A DNA stretch of 64,000 nucleotides from Enoplosus armatus. Its lineage: Eukaryota > Chordata > Actinopteri > Centrarchiformes > Enoplosidae. The stretch spans positions 16,646,833 to 16,710,832 of the forward strand of contig NC_092189.1 of assembly GCF_043641665.1 (NCBI RefSeq). The letters run 5' to 3'. The translations under genes were made by a program, and so were the position numbers. Below the pieces are notes generated by a model. It was not told where the DNA came from and did not search any database. It was given only the letters and a program-made list of their open reading frames with translations. This document shows, one piece after another, positions 14,940 to 29,290 of this stretch; within the stretch, counting starts at the first letter, position 1; every line of letters begins with the position of its first letter.

Positions 14940-15103
14940 TTGGCTTGTTTGTATTCCTTTACACCAATCACAAACGTCTTTGGTGGCGCTAAGCCCAGGA
15001 TGCAGCAACGGTGCCCTTGCAAAATGGAGGGTAGGAGAATTCCGACCGAAATAGTCGGCCAATGGCAGACTTATACCAACAGCCTACATCCGGTGAGTCA
15101 GTC
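14940..15103 (-). repeat. right inverted-repeat arm of the MITE
   Basis: Reverse complement of the left arm. It contains CGTCTTTGGTGGCGCTAAGC, the complement of the left-arm segment near 14600-14622. Confidence 0.8.
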
Positions 15104-18100
15104 TAATTGGAAAGTAATGAAAAACAAAATGATTAATTACACCATTGTGACAGCCATGCGCACATTCTCTTCGCTTTAAAACAACCGGTCAAAACCTCTC
15201 TTCATCAACTGTTAAGAAATGATCCCTTAAAGGAATTTTTAATCTGGATTCAATAGACAAATATATAACCGTTGTGTCATGTGTATCATTGCTGCATGTA
15301 TTTCTTTTCAGGAAAAGCAGTTTCCTCGCCGACAGTCATATAATCCTTCAAACATACTGTATATCTGGGCATGCGGCGACACCCAAACAGATGGCCTCAG
15401 CTGGGGCCTGGCAGGGAGTCGAAAGGAGAGGAGCATACTGTAACTGTCAGGCCAGGTCTCTTGAATCCCACAGCTTTCTGCTACACTGATCCCAATCACC
15501 GTACACCTGCTCTCCATCTTCCCCACTTTCAAACTTCAGTTGTAACACAGACTGAGAGATTTGAAAAAGATGTGAAAAGAGGAAATTACTTTCCTTAACG
15601 CATAAGCCCCAACTTTAGACTTGAAGTGAAAGCAGATACAAGACCACAACGTCCAAAAAACTTTTTCAGGCTTTTCCACTGAACACGGAGACAGTTGATG
15701 CATGGCAGATTTGGTGAGGTCACAGTTTAACTGGAGGCCATCTGCCTACTCATGCTGGACTGTGATTATGACTCCCTAAGGTGAGAGGAGGGAACACTAT
15801 AACAGTTCACCAGTTCACTATGGCGCCTGTTTTTTCTTAGAGTGAATTTCACACTTACTTTTGGCTCGTTTGTACTTTTATTTCTGTCTGCTATTTTGCC
15901 CTACTTCATGAGCTTTAAACACACTGCATTGTCATCAACTTCACCCGCATTATAGTCTCGAATTTGCACAGAACCTGCTTTAACACAAATTAATAAAATA
16001 TGTTAGTCGGCAGACAGAGGAATAAATAGCTGTATTCAGACATGTTGTAATACATATGTAATAGTTTGGTTTGGGTCCATCACTAGGCTGCAAAGATATT
16101 ATTTTATGTAACAATGTGACTGAAGTTTCTTTACCAAGTACTTTATAGATATTTTTCCTTCCTTCCTTCATTGACATTTTTTAATTCGTTATGATGAATT
16201 ATTTCCAGATTCATTATTATAATTCTTTGTGATTCAAATCAACTTTGAACAATCATAGTCTAAAGTAACACAAATCAAATAATGTATTCAAACTGGCCTC
16301 TGTAAATACTTTATACAGGACATGTAAACATACCAACCTCCACTCCAGCTAATTCACACCTTCTCACCCATTCCCACTACCTTCCAATTACCCCTCGCCA
16401 TCAAACAAAGTCCCTATAACAGACCCATACCCACCTAAATATCCTGTTTCGTTTGTTCGTCTGTGTCCGAGGGCGCACGTGCATTCACACATGGATGACA
16501 TGACACACATTTCTGCCAATGGTTTTGCACGATTCCACTGAGAAGAGGACTGCTAGCAAGAAGATCATGGATGTAAACAATGCAGGTCTCAAAACACGGA
16601 TTGAAGTCAAATGCAAGTATAAAAGTGACCTAACTTGCAAACTCAACACGTCTGTTAGACCTCAAGGAAACACACAAAGCATTTTGGTGAGTAACACTGA
16701 ATTTAACAGAAAGTTTGTTTCCAACAAAACTCCACAGGGCACCTTGAAAAGATAAAACAGCACAGGTAAGGTCTGTGCCCTGTACCTCCTGATGATGTCT
16801 AAAGAAAATAATCAAATAAAAACTAATGATGTGTCTTGTAATCATCATTGCATGAGCCAGTGGCTGGATATCAAATGTTATTACAACAGATAGCATAGAT
16901 GACGAAAGGTGTAGACATATCTGAACAAAGAAAGTTTGAGTTGGCTGAAAGGTGTATTATTATATTTTAACCCCTTCATATCTTTTATCTTTTCTGAATT
17001 AAATCTTCTCTCAAGTTGTTGGAGGAAGAAAAACAGGTAACTGGACTGCAAAAATGCATAACAGGAAGTACATTCATTTGAATTAATGAAAGCATCCCTG
17101 AAAATGTCCCATAATGAATAAATGCCATTCACTGCATTCAACATCACCACGTACTACTGGGCATATTTAACCATTTAGCTCTTATGTTATCAACACATAA
17201 AATATATTGGTCATTGCAAAATATGTTGTTTATCCCTAAGATATCCCAATCGTTGTTCACTGCCTTACAGTGTCATTTTTTTGCGATAAGTCGTAAGGAT
17301 CAAAAACCTTTAGTGACTGCTGTGCAGTGTTTCTATTTAAATTTTACTTTCTCTAATGAACTTGTGCTGGCAGTACAGCAACAATGTTTAATTAATGTGT
17401 TTTCTTAATTAACTCATCATTTATAACACATTATACATCAGTCTTAAAGAAGGAGCAATCTGCCACTTTAGTTGAAGGCCACTAACTTCATGAAGTCATG
17501 AAAAGCTAATTCTTAGTTAATGATGATTACACTATTTGCAATTCAACTGCATGCATGTGCTCTGTGCCGTGAAGAAACAGTTATTAGTTAGCCCGTGTAA
17601 TTGCAGACAACTATAAAGAAAACATGAACATGTTTAATAACTCAGGAACCATGATGATGGTAATACTTCAGTTCATGAACTAATTAATGTATTGTACTTG
17701 CATTTAGGTACGCATGATATGTTGATTCTTGTACAATCCTGATCATTCAAGAGGCATTACATGCATGAAATAATGCTGTTTCATGCGTGAATTCACAGCA
17801 ATTAACGTACCCTAACAATGGAATGCCAAAGTTGATATGGGGACCAAATGTCTTGCAGCAAAGGCATCCACATCCTACATCCTCACAACATTTCCTACAG
17901 AAATCCATAGGGAACATGGTTAAGCAAAGAAAGTGATACAGAAAAAAGGTTCTTTTAAATGTACACCTGCAATATCACAGTCATTCTTATAGGATATCTA
18001 TGCAATGCTATATATGTATTTTTTTCCCTCTCACTTGAAGTCTGTAAGTATATATTTTTCTCCTCCCACGCAAGCCCTTATGAAATGATTGGCAGGGCCT

Positions 18101-20007
18101 CACAGAATTCCCTTGGTTACAAAGACCAAGGCTATGGCAAAAACAAGGCTCCCGCTGGGTGCAGCATCCCCTGTTGCTGCCATACCTGGAGGCAGCCATA
18201 GAAGCTGCCCTGTCCACACTAATAGGGAGGGCAGAAGAGGGCTGAGATGCTTTTAGCTTGCTCGCTGATGCACCCTCCTGTTGCTAGCATGAGAAAATGT
18301 ATGCTATCACAGATATAGCTTTGAAAAAAGTATGGTTCTATGGTTCAACCTGGCCTAAAAGTGAGTGTCTGACCATCAATCTGGATAGCTAATAACCCTA
18401 AATCATTCAAGCCTTTTGCTTCCTTGCTTGTCTACCTGACTGTTGGATTGGCATCTACCTTTGCGCCCTCTCTCTCCTTCTTTATTTCTCCCACTCACAA
18501 GTCCAATGCTTTGGGATCAATTTAGAGCTAGTGTAATTGCCTTGAAACTATTGTAGCATCATTAGACCAGAGTTCTAAGATGGCATTTGCAGGGAAAGAA
18601 AGGGCATGGCTAACAGCTTCTCCATAGCTCTAAAGGTTACTTTTAATCACCCAATGAGGAATCCTCTTCTACCTCCCCATTCCTAGTTTAATTTTACTCC
18701 CAGTTCCAGTCAAGGGGCCACATCCACCATGCAACTGTGTATCTGGCAGGCAACTCCACTAATTAAGTGGTGGGTTTGTTTGTTACAGAAGGATTCTGAC
18801 CTTTGACATGTTATGTGATGATACAAAGAAGCGGTTTTCACTTGGATTCAAAATATAAAACCAGAGCACACAACATTTGGCTACCTGTGAGGCAGAGATA
18901 CCTTTAAAAGAAAATGCAAGGACTGAGTTGCATCCTCTATAAAAGGCATGCCAGATTTAGCCTTGACTGAGAATTGAACATCATCATTGGTCGCTAACAT
19001 TTGATTTGCTGTAGTGAAAATTAGTACTAAAAGTAGCCATCATTTAATAAATCTACCTAGTTTATATATATATACACACTGATACACTGTATGTGTATGT
19101 TTCTTATAGAATGGTCTAAATCTGTCATATTCAGGTAAGAGCTGTTATCAAGAAGCTTCAATTGATGCTCAAATGGCCTCAATCTCTAAATCTTGCTGAG
19201 AAAAGGCATGAAGGCAGACGTAGATTTTATGTCATTGGAAGATGATTACACTAGAGTGGGCCATTCATTCTTTCATTCCCGGAAGAGGCTTCACTTTGCT
19301 TAAGAGGTGTCTTTGCTCTACTAGCAACAAAACAAAGTGGCTGGGGCAGAACACCAAGCTGCCAAATTGAAACGAAGAAAGCTATAATTCAGTTTTTACC
19401 CTGTCACTGCATACACTAAGCTATGACATGATTGTCAGTGATGAGTCTTCCATTTTTTTTGCTTCTGTCTGTCTGACTTTTCAGCCCCTTGCCTCTTCAG
19501 ACAAAGCAGCTTTTGCAGTAGACCCAAAACCCAAGGGGTGATTCTTTCATAAATGCATAAATGAGGGGGAAATTATTATACACAGCACAGCGCTGAATTT
19601 TGAAAGTGCAGCCACACACCCATACACATTCATCAGCAGGGTTTCTTTTTCTGACTTCATTACTTCCTTTAGGAGTGAATACAAGATCACGCAGACAAGA
19701 AATCCATGTGACAGAAATTCTTGATAGCTCCCCTTCCCCCATCAATAGTATATGTGTTTCTTCAGCTGGCAGTGGTAAGACTGACATACATCAGACACAC
19801 ATTCACACATATGCGCGCACACACACACCGAATCTAGGTCAAAGATCCATTAAAATTTCAACAAAGTCCTGTGCTCTGCCATGGAGGTGCAATGAAAACA
19901 ATTCAAATGGATGTGGAATGCCCATAGGGCAGTACTATACCTTCCATGGTGGCCACCACTGCAAAGCCTGGGTAGACTGTAGACCAGCACACACATGAAA
20001 GACACAA

Positions 20008-20011
<4 letters not shown>

Positions 20012-20046
<35 letters not shown>
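20012..20046 (+). repeat. (AC)n microsatellite
   Basis: Uninterrupted, about 17 units. Confidence 0.98.
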
Positions 20047-20048
<2 letters not shown>

Positions 20049-23000
20049 TTTCACTCACCTATATCCTTCATTGACAACATTCGTTTCCTATCCCCTAACC
20101 TTATCCTGAATTCTGTCTCTAGTCCTAAACCAGATTCATAACCCTACAATACACCTAAAAAGCATTACTTTAAATGTGAGGACAACTTTCCCAAATGCCC
20201 TCGCTATCAAATTCTGAAAACACCAACTGGTTTTCACAAAAGACCACAACACATGCAGGTATGTCATACTGTCTGTCCGAATGTGTTTGTGCTGGTGACA
20301 CTAGCAACCCACAATCCTCCCAAATACACTAATGCCAAAACATGTCTCAATCCCAGCACAATAACACCACAGCACACAAACCTCTGGCTAAGTATAGGTC
20401 ATGACAGTGTCGCATAGCTGCCAGTGCTGAGCCCGAGTCAAAAGGACAGAAAACTGTATGCCTCACCAGCAGTTACAAGCCTTTACTCTGGCAAACCGTT
20501 GACATTTCCCATTTCAAATAACAAAATGAAAAAAAAAATTTGAATCACTGTGGAACCAGTTAAATTTAAAGAGTCAAACACTGTTATTCTTCCGTTTATT
20601 CAAATTAGTATTCCATAAAAAAAAGTTTATTATTTCCAACGGCATGGCTGTGGGGAGGGCAAAATAACTGTAATGTTTCACTGAAAAGCAACTTTGAATT
20701 GTTATTTTATCAACACTGTAGTCGACTTCCAAAACAAACAAATAAAAATAGTATGAAAATGACAAATCACTTTGTAACTGAAAAGAGACTAAAAGATGAA
20801 TACAAAGCAATATCAGCAAATAAAACAATAGAAAATTTAATTTGTAGCTTTTAGTTCCACGTAAACCAGGTAAATTAAGAACTGTCTGTGGAAAAGAGAA
20901 AAAATGTCAAACAACTGCCAACTACAAAATAATTCAGGAATATGAACTGAATTGGAAAAAAAGAGGTCCTTTTGATTTAGAATAAGGAAGGTCGAGGGGT
21001 TGACTTCAGTATATTATAGATGAGATTTCCTACTTGATGATTATGTGAAAAAAACTAAAGACTAAAATATGTCTCAAATAAATCAAACTATTTACTTTCA
21101 AGTTAAGTCAAGAAAGTGATTTAGCAAAAAACATTTGACCAAAGGCAAGAAAATGTCTATATCAGAGCTACACATGATATCACTACTGTATTGGAGCTTT
21201 ATACACAGGATGTTACTTTGGATTCCACAGTGGGAGGGCCCCCCTAGAGCCAACCATTTCCACCATTGCTAGAACATTATATCTGGTAGAGAGCACCATA
21301 AAACTTGATAAATTATCCTCGGTGGACTCTACTGATCACAGTGGAGACTTCTGTGTTTGGAGATGAGGGTTGAAGGCAAAGACAGAGCCATGCCCAACTG
21401 ATACAAGTGTCCAAACTCACGGGGCATCGGGGAATTCAAACAGTCAGTGAATTGGAGACATAGGAAGAGCATGAAAACACACAAGCGCACACAGAGAGTA
21501 ACAGGCTTTGGTAGAACAGACAAAAACAGACAGTCAAAGAGCAAATCTAAAAAGAATGGGCCCTATTGCTGTCTGTATGTTCACAATCACCAAGAACCAA
21601 CACATGTGATTTTAAACCTATCAAACTTAGAAGAACTTGACTACCATTCCTTGATTCTTAAAAAAATATACTTGAGCAGAGGAACAAGTCCCCAGTTATG
21701 TATGATTTGAGGTTGGTTAAAAGGGTGATTTTTTTTTCTTTTTTTTTTAAGACAGGGCTTTCCATAAGTGTCATGAGTGAAATTAATATTTGCCATGTTT
21801 AACAGGGCCAAGGCTAATAGTCAATGGGATCTGTGTTGGTATATTTGTTGAAATGCGTTCTGGAGAAAAGCACACATAGCGCCTGACAAGCTGATAGGAC
21901 TAAATATATTTGGTTTTAAAAAGTACATTTTTCAATTTATCTTGGTGAAGTCTGACAACAACCTTGCTCTTTTGCACTTAATTTACATGATGCACGTTCA
22001 AAAAGAGACAATTTGCTAGGGATATCATTTTGGTTGACCATCAGTGGTTATCAGCCAGTTTCTTTTCATTATAGTCACATTTGCTGACTGTGTATTTGTA
22101 GATTCTTCAGCTGACAGGTCATTCTGAAGAATTTCTAAAATAACATCATACTGTATCCATCATGTGGCACATGGTTATTAAATGATCATTAATTGCAATG
22201 CTATTCCAAGGAAACCAAAGAAGAAAAAATATAACAGCATGAACGTGACACAAACTGAATAATGACTTGCATTTCATTCTAAGTAAAGCACTTGCCGTTG
22301 ACATTTGAAAAACAGTGTCAAATTAAGGAGCAATTCTCAGTGGGTGCTGGCAGAACCTAATTAAACTACAGCATCTACTTTAGCCTCTCTCTCTCTCTCT
22401 GCCTTGAAACAAAAAAATCTGGATGCAGACTTGCTTGCATGTCCGAGTGCATGCGTGTGCGTATGTGTGCCTGTACACAATCATATGCATGTGTATCCTA
22501 ATGAGTGGCTGTGCCTTTCTGCATGTGGGGTCTGTCTCAGAAGGAGAGACAGAAGACGTAGTATGGAAGAGACATATTTTCCACCTGGTGCCATTTGCCC
22601 TGAGGGGAGGCTTGCCCATGGTGCTTAATCTCTGTGGGGATGTGTGCATGTGGGCCTATCAACCTTCAACGGAGCCAGAAATTCTCATATCTTCCCCTGC
22701 CGAGCCAGCAAGTTCCCCTTGTGAAGGAGAAATCCACACACATGCACAAGAACACACACAGGCAACCACAACTGTACTTGCAGAGGGGACGGACTCAATT
22801 AAAGCTACACCTGGATAATGTAATTTTTGAGGCTGTAGTCTGCAGTGCTACTTTATTTCATACACTGTAACTGTAAGCCGTACCTTATTAGAACTAAAAA
22901 GAAAATATTAAGGGCAACACAGGAGAAAAGCGTGTCCTTGTCCTTTTCCCTTTGCAACTCATTTTCATCATTGTTTCACTCTTTTTTTTTCCTTCTTTTC

Positions 23001-23894
23001 ATGTTGTAATTGGCTTTATCATGAAATGAAGGTCATCAATGCTGTGCTTTCACTGACGGTCTGTGCATGTGATTGGACATAGCGCAGTCCTAATTATCAC
23101 AGAGGAACACATCTGCGCTGACCCACAATACCCTTTCATAGCATGCAGTTGTGTTTGAGCACACACACACATATATGACGGCACACACAGTCATTGATTT
23201 TAGATAAAAAAAGAAGCCCACAAACAACATGAAATGTTCTCAGCCCACACAGTTAGCTGGCGTCTACCCATTATATGTCACAATGACAGTAGCCCTAATA
23301 CATTCCTTATTAACAGCAGAACAACCTGCCTGGGGTTTTAATTGGGAAAGTGAGCAGGTATTGGCAGTGCATCAGATAGGAGGGCTCGATGGTTATTTCA
23401 AGTGGTCTGATATGAATTCCAGGGGGTCCCCTCCATGGCTTTGTTGTGCTTATTAGTCGTCTGAACAGATAACAGATTGCATCTTAATTGGAAATCCCAC
23501 CAGAAGCCTTGGTAACCATATTGTAAAATGATCCACACCTTTGGAGTTTGCCTTTCCCAATGTACTTTGCCATTGGTGACAGGTTAGGAGAGACGAGGTT
23601 TTAGGAAATGAGAAAAAAATCTCCAGCCTTGTAGTTTATTGCTCCAATTTGAGAGATTGTAATTAAATGTACTGACTATATACAACCAGGTATATGCCGT
23701 GTCTTAGAGTAACTAAGTGTGGTTCTTACGAGACTGATAGGTTAATAAGTAGATATTATAGATATACTGTCTCATTTTCCTCATAAACACTCTCCACGTC
23801 ACATTTACATCCATTAATATGTTCACTCTCAAAGGCAGTTTGAAATGCACAGTGCTCACGGCAGCTTATTCATCTTTCCATTTATCCACCTAGT

Positions 23895-24057
23895 TAGGGC
23901 TGGGTATCAAACCTCTATACATTTGTAGTACAACGTGCCCTTAGCACTGGGTATCGAAAACTGTATCAAAAGCTGACAAGTATTTTGGTATTAGTACTAA
24001 AACGTCTGTGTCTTATCAGCAATAGTATAAAACTTTTTAAAACCATATCCATCCCTA
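23895..24057. mobile_element. short hAT-like MITE
   Basis: Ends are imperfect inverted repeats: TAGGGCTGGGTATC at the left against TAGGGATGGATATG read inward from the right. The flanking 8-mers CACCTAGT and ATCCTAGC share CCTAG, compatible with a mutated 8-bp hAT target duplication. The 'TAGGGCTGGGTAT ... CCATCCCTA' ends are common in fish hAT-derived repeats. 163 bp, no coding capacity. Confidence 0.5.
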
Positions 24058-26215
24058 ATCCTAGCACACATTTCTTAAGTCAGCACGCTCAGTAAACAAA
24101 AGCAAAAGATGCTGAAGAGATTGTGAAACAATTCATATCCAAAATATTTGAGCATCAATTAGCCTTATGAACTTAATTAGATCGTAATTTTCCCAAAATG
24201 TATCCAACAGGAATGATTCAACAAACTTTACAAACTGGATTAACATGACACACCAATCAAAGATGTTAATGTAACAAAAAAAGCAGCAGACGCTCAGACC
24301 AGAACAGGTGGCAGATCAAGATTGCACTGATATCTCCAGAGCACAGACACACAGTGCAGTAACAACTTAATGAAGGTCAAAGTCCAAGTTTATGTTCAAG
24401 TCTAATGTCCACATTGCCACAAGTCTGTGATGTATTGTTTTTGTTCACAAAATTATTTTTGTTGTTGTTGTTCAAGTTATTGCAACTTCCCTCCACATTT
24501 TTTTGTGGTGATCCCAGTACAGCTAGACCCATAAATTTGTCTGTGTATATGTCGGCTGACAGGTAAGAAACTGCAGTACAAATATGTCAGCTGGGTTTGA
24601 AGTTATTGACAAGTTGATTTTTCAACTGTAAAATGTCATTAGTATCTTAAAGTGTCACAGTTATTTAAAGAAACATGCATATTATTTGTTTATGTCACGT
24701 GTATGTTTTAAAAATGACTATCAGCTAATATTTTATTATCAGATTGAAGTCCCAAATTTTGATATGGGTCAGCTATAGATCCCACTGATAAACTGTTCTC
24801 ACTGATACTAAATAATAGAGGTTAGTTACATTTTCTGTTCCTCATTACAGTCTTCTTAATGTACCTGCACAAATTTGCAACCGATCTTTAGATGCAGACA
24901 ATTTTCCACGCAAAATTAACCCGCACATTGAACTTCCAGCAAATCCAGTAAAATGCACCCACACTCATCATATCTCTACCCATCTTCTGTGCGTTCCTCT
25001 CAAATGCATATTCAAAAGGAGGAAAGGTGCACTTCACCGTTTACAAGCCAGGTATGCCTCAGACAACAGGCAACCTGTGCTGTGTGGCTGGTGCGACTGT
25101 TTGATAAATAATAAGCGTTTGTCTAGACAAAGAATGTGCAAAGAACAGTGTGCAAAGAGCACCGTGACTCTGGCCTTCAGGATTTTGAGAAAGAGACAAA
25201 GAGGAGAAAGAAATACAATTTTGTGTAGTGTGTACTTTTCTGGATAGACAATGATGACTGGCAGGGGAACCACTGAAAATAGACCACGAGGAGAAGTAAA
25301 ACCCTAAGATGTTCCAATCTCCCACTTTAGGCTTCACACATTCAATCAAAAAGCCTTGTCAAGAAGCCACGCGCCTTTATTCTGAAATTAAAGATCCACA
25401 TTCAACAGTGCTACAAATTACAGTTTGTCCACTCTTTCCATGGAAGTGCAATTGTCTATGGGAAGACACACTGGTGTTCATCTATAGAACCATCTTAGAC
25501 ATTAATGAATGAGTTGAGAGAGAAGAACAAACATCTTTGCATGTAATATGAAACTGTTGCATCTAAATTGCAGTAAGTGGGAAACTGATCATGATGTATG
25601 AAATCCAGCTGTGAAAAAAAAAAAAAAAAAGCCACACTAGCTGCACTATCATGCCACACCAACAATTGTTTATTTGATGTAGATATATAACACCCCATCA
25701 TTTATGCAGGCATTAGAACTCCTGGTCTATTAAATGGATGGCTTGGCACGGCAAAATATTGATCATGGTTATCAAGTTTCCCCGAGCACCACTGGCCTAT
25801 ATGAAGCATGTCTTTGAGATTTTAAGTAGGCCATTTACAATGCTACCTGAATTGTTAAATGCACATTTCAAAACAGGCATTTCATTTCACCTTTTTAAAA
25901 AAACAAAACATAATGTTGTTGTATGCTTCATCACAGATGATGACAACAGCCATTAATTGTGGAACTCCATTCACTTTCCATGTACAACACAAACACTATC
26001 ATCCTTATTATATTATTACTATTACTGAGTGAAAGCTGAACACCATTTAACTTGTTGACATGTGCGAATACGACCCCTGAGATATTCGTTTTAATTGATC
26101 GTGCTGAAACAGCAACTGAAATTAATAAATAACAACCCTCTAAAATGATCATGCAATTATTATAGGATCTTATGCATGCTTGACAAATGATGGCAATTAC
26201 ATGTGTAGGTGTGTA

Positions 26216-26220
<5 letters not shown>

Positions 26221-26251
<31 letters not shown>
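26221..26251 (+). repeat. (GT)n microsatellite
   Basis: About 15 units. Confidence 0.98.
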
Positions 26252-26253
<2 letters not shown>

Positions 26254-27304
26254 CTTGTTACGTGCCGACCTGACTGCAATGACAGTGAGTACTAGCCATC
26301 AGGTGAGGTGACAGGATGGCAGAGCATGAAGAGTGAAGAAAATAGAAAATGGATGTTACATGTTACACATAACAGAATCATCTGTGCCAAAACACAAGCT
26401 CTGATTATTATCAGAAGGGCATAGGATCAGTTAGAGGAAATTATTAACTAATGCTCTGTAATTTCAGATTCCAATAGTCTAAAAAAAAATGGGGTTACAG
26501 CTCGGTTGCAAATGCCATACGCTCTATGCAGGTAGCCAATATAGCTCAAAAGAGGCAATCAATGCACAGTTCAGTGCCTAAAGTCTGTATGAGAGCTACC
26601 TCTGTGCCAACATTAAGAATCGGTAAGACATCCATATTAAAAACAAAAACAAAAAAAATCAAAAAATATTTTTTCCACAATAATAAATCTTGTGAATTCT
26701 TAAAATGTTCCACATAACATAGTTTTCTATCGCAAATCCTTTCAACATTTCAGGATACAAAACACTACATTCTTGAGGAACAGTTTGGCCTTTACTTCAG
26801 CTAACTGTTTTTGTAAGCTCTCTCCACACATGAGGCAAAGCAGTGGCCATTCCTTTGCCAAACACATTTAATCTTCTCAATGACATCCAACACTAAACTC
26901 ACGGTCTTGAGGACACGAGCCCCTGAGAGAAAAGGTTCAAACTGGTCTTGACACAAACCATTACTAGATAAAAACCAGATTGACCGTGGCATTGAAATAC
27001 ACTTACTCCTCTGGGAAATGAAACATGTGAAAGTTAATACTTTCATTCATCCTTCAGAAAATGAGTTCACATCGATTCTGGGTCGGCGCAGTTCAAACAT
27101 CCAGATCGGTCCCTGTCACAACATATAGAAACCCCTCACTGTGCGATCTGATGAAATTTTGATGGTGGATATGTTGTGTTGGCTTGTATTAGGTATGTCT
27201 ATGATTTCCAAAACCCCAATGAGGCTGTGAGAGGATGTGTACTTCCCTCCAATACCCACAGATTCAAACCTCAGAAAGGCTTCAGTTATTGGCCTGTATC
27301 ACAG

Positions 27305-27317
27305 TGCCCCCTACTGG
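27305..27317 (-). promoter_or_regulatory. candidate CTCF core site
   Basis: TGCCCCCTACTGG on the plus strand, CCAGTAGGGGGCA on the minus: a full match to the vertebrate CTCF core consensus. Function is inferred from motif only. Confidence 0.35.
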
Positions 27318-29214
27318 CAGAAAATCTATCTCATAGCAGCACCTCATGTGGAATAATGACAGGTAACATATGTGAATAAATTATTCTTACAAGCAAAACG
27401 AGGACTGTGGCATGCAAATGGCTAGCATGCTTCACTTAAAGTGGACAGAGAAAAAAAGGATATAATGAGAAATATCATCCCCTTAGCCAAAGATCATAAT
27501 ACAAACTAAAGCGTTGTTATGGTCTACATTTTCTCATGTACTTAAACTAAATCAATTTTAACAGTTTTATTCAGTTCATCTAATCCATATTTCAAGAACA
27601 GATAGAAAAAAACATTTTAGTGGCTGTTTCCCAGAACTAGTCAATTACAATGCAGACTAAAGTAGTGTACTGGATAGAAAAAGAGGCTTTGTTGCTGAAG
27701 AGATGAAAAGTGTTTAGTTTAATTTGATTATTACTTGATATTTACTGGCTGTTAAAGTGCTCACCAAAGAGTCCCACTGACAAATTCCACTGGCTATAAA
27801 TGTATGGCTGTATACTGAAGTCACATCCCAACAGTGACGATGCATATGATGCAGTGAGCAAAACTCTCATTTCAGATAAATAAATCTTCATAATTACATC
27901 ATAAGTTCAATGTGTCCATATAAGTTAGTGTTTGAAAGATTGGCCATTCAATTAAGTCTGTGCTTGACAGAAAATCTATTTTAAAAAGCATTAGTAATTC
28001 ATCAAATAAAAACTACCAAACATTTGCTAGCTTCCGAAATACTGGACTTTTTTATGTTTGAAATTGTCATAAATTATTGCCATAAATACTTCTTGGCTGT
28101 TTTCCAGAAAAGGGGGAAATGACTCGGTCTCTGATACTTGTAATAGGCATTTACCATTATTATTAGTTTGGTTTTTCTTTTTTTTTCATTTTGATGAAAA
28201 TTACTTACACCTTAACACTTTTCCTGCTGGGAAGAATAAACATCAACACCTCTGATTGCATGTTTATGGCACTCTTTTCCCAAAGAGTAGGCAAACGACA
28301 AGTTCACAGGTTGCAGGTGACAGATGCGCCGACTTGGTCTTGCACTAGAGAGCAGGAATATCTCTCCTCCAGATTTGGCAGCTTGTTCAGCAATGATTGT
28401 TGGAAGGTAGCAATATACCCTTGACCTGCCAGCTCGGATCACCGATTAACCGCCTTAAAGACCTTGAATCGTGGTACTGCGAGCAAAGAGCTATTCATAT
28501 TTTCTGGTGAGAATGCGTCACATTAATTAGGGCTTATTTCTCTCTGTGCTGGAGGACACTGACATCAAGCCACATTCAGCGGAGAAAAATTCCACTGAAC
28601 CAATGTTGATTGTTGGTTTGACGCCATGTTTTTCTTAATTACAACAGACAGAACAATAATACTAGTGCAGGCAGCCTGTCGAGGCGAGTGTGTGTATCTC
28701 CAAGTGTGTATTTCTGGACCTACATGTGTCACACTGAAACAAAATTGTCAAGCGTCCACGTGTGTCCATACATTAACTTCTGAACCAATGCGTATCACCA
28801 CGGTCTATTAACCTTTGGCTAATTTAAATATCCAAATGTTTTCCCTGACACATCTCAACGAAATCAAACAATCAACAAAATACCAAAGTGATAAGAGAGC
28901 AACGTCTTGTTGCCAGTGAAGGAGGATCATTTAGAAATCTCACAGCTTACTCCTGATCCAATAAAGTTGATGGAAGTTTGGTGCTGTATGCACAAATCCT
29001 ACAGAGAAATGTTATCATTCTTCTTAGCAGCAATAACAGCCTCCACCGGTGTACTTATCACATCCTTCTCCCTCTATCACTCCCTTCATCTCAAATAATG
29101 CTACTTCTTAAAACATCTCTTTCGTGTGCACCATCTCTGTCTACCTTCTCACCCCGTACCATTTTTCTTCTTTTCTTGTGCTCGCTCTTTCACACACCCA
29201 CCCTTACTCTCACA

Positions 29215-29290
29215 TTTTCTCTCTCTCTACTCAATTCAATAAAGCTTCATTGGCATGATATTTCGAGTATATACATAACTAAAGTAAATA
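29215..29290 (-). mobile_element. LINE 3' tail remnant, minus strand
   Basis: Read on the minus strand: ATATCATGCCAATGAAGCTT then TATTGAATTGAATTGAG and a GA-rich run, a known 3' tail form of fish LINEs ('TGCCAATAAAGC ... TTGAATTGAATTG'). Confidence 0.45.

Larger units (their letters stand above)
14471..15103. mobile_element. foldback MITE with long terminal inverted repeats
   Basis: The two ends are long imperfect inverted repeats: 14471-14635 matches the reverse complement of about 14940-15103, including CTGACTCACYGGATGTAGG at the tip and GCATCCTGGGCTTAGCGCC deep in the arm. Both arms are flanked by TA, suggesting a TA target duplication, though this is too short to be certain. The 300-bp centre has no coding capacity and includes a CAGACCT/AGGTCTG hairpin (14672-14692). 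I recall similar sequence as a common percomorph repeat but cannot name the family. A non-autonomous DNA transposon. Confidence 0.8.

Noticed and set aside
25614..25630. A17 run as a possible processed pseudogene tail
   Set aside because: No gene-like sequence or target duplication precedes it.
26903..26922. 20-nt minus-strand microexon with a good acceptor (CCTTTTCTCTCAG) and GTGAGT donor
   Set aside because: It would shift the frame and its residues do not match diaph2; likely chance pairing of splice-like motifs.
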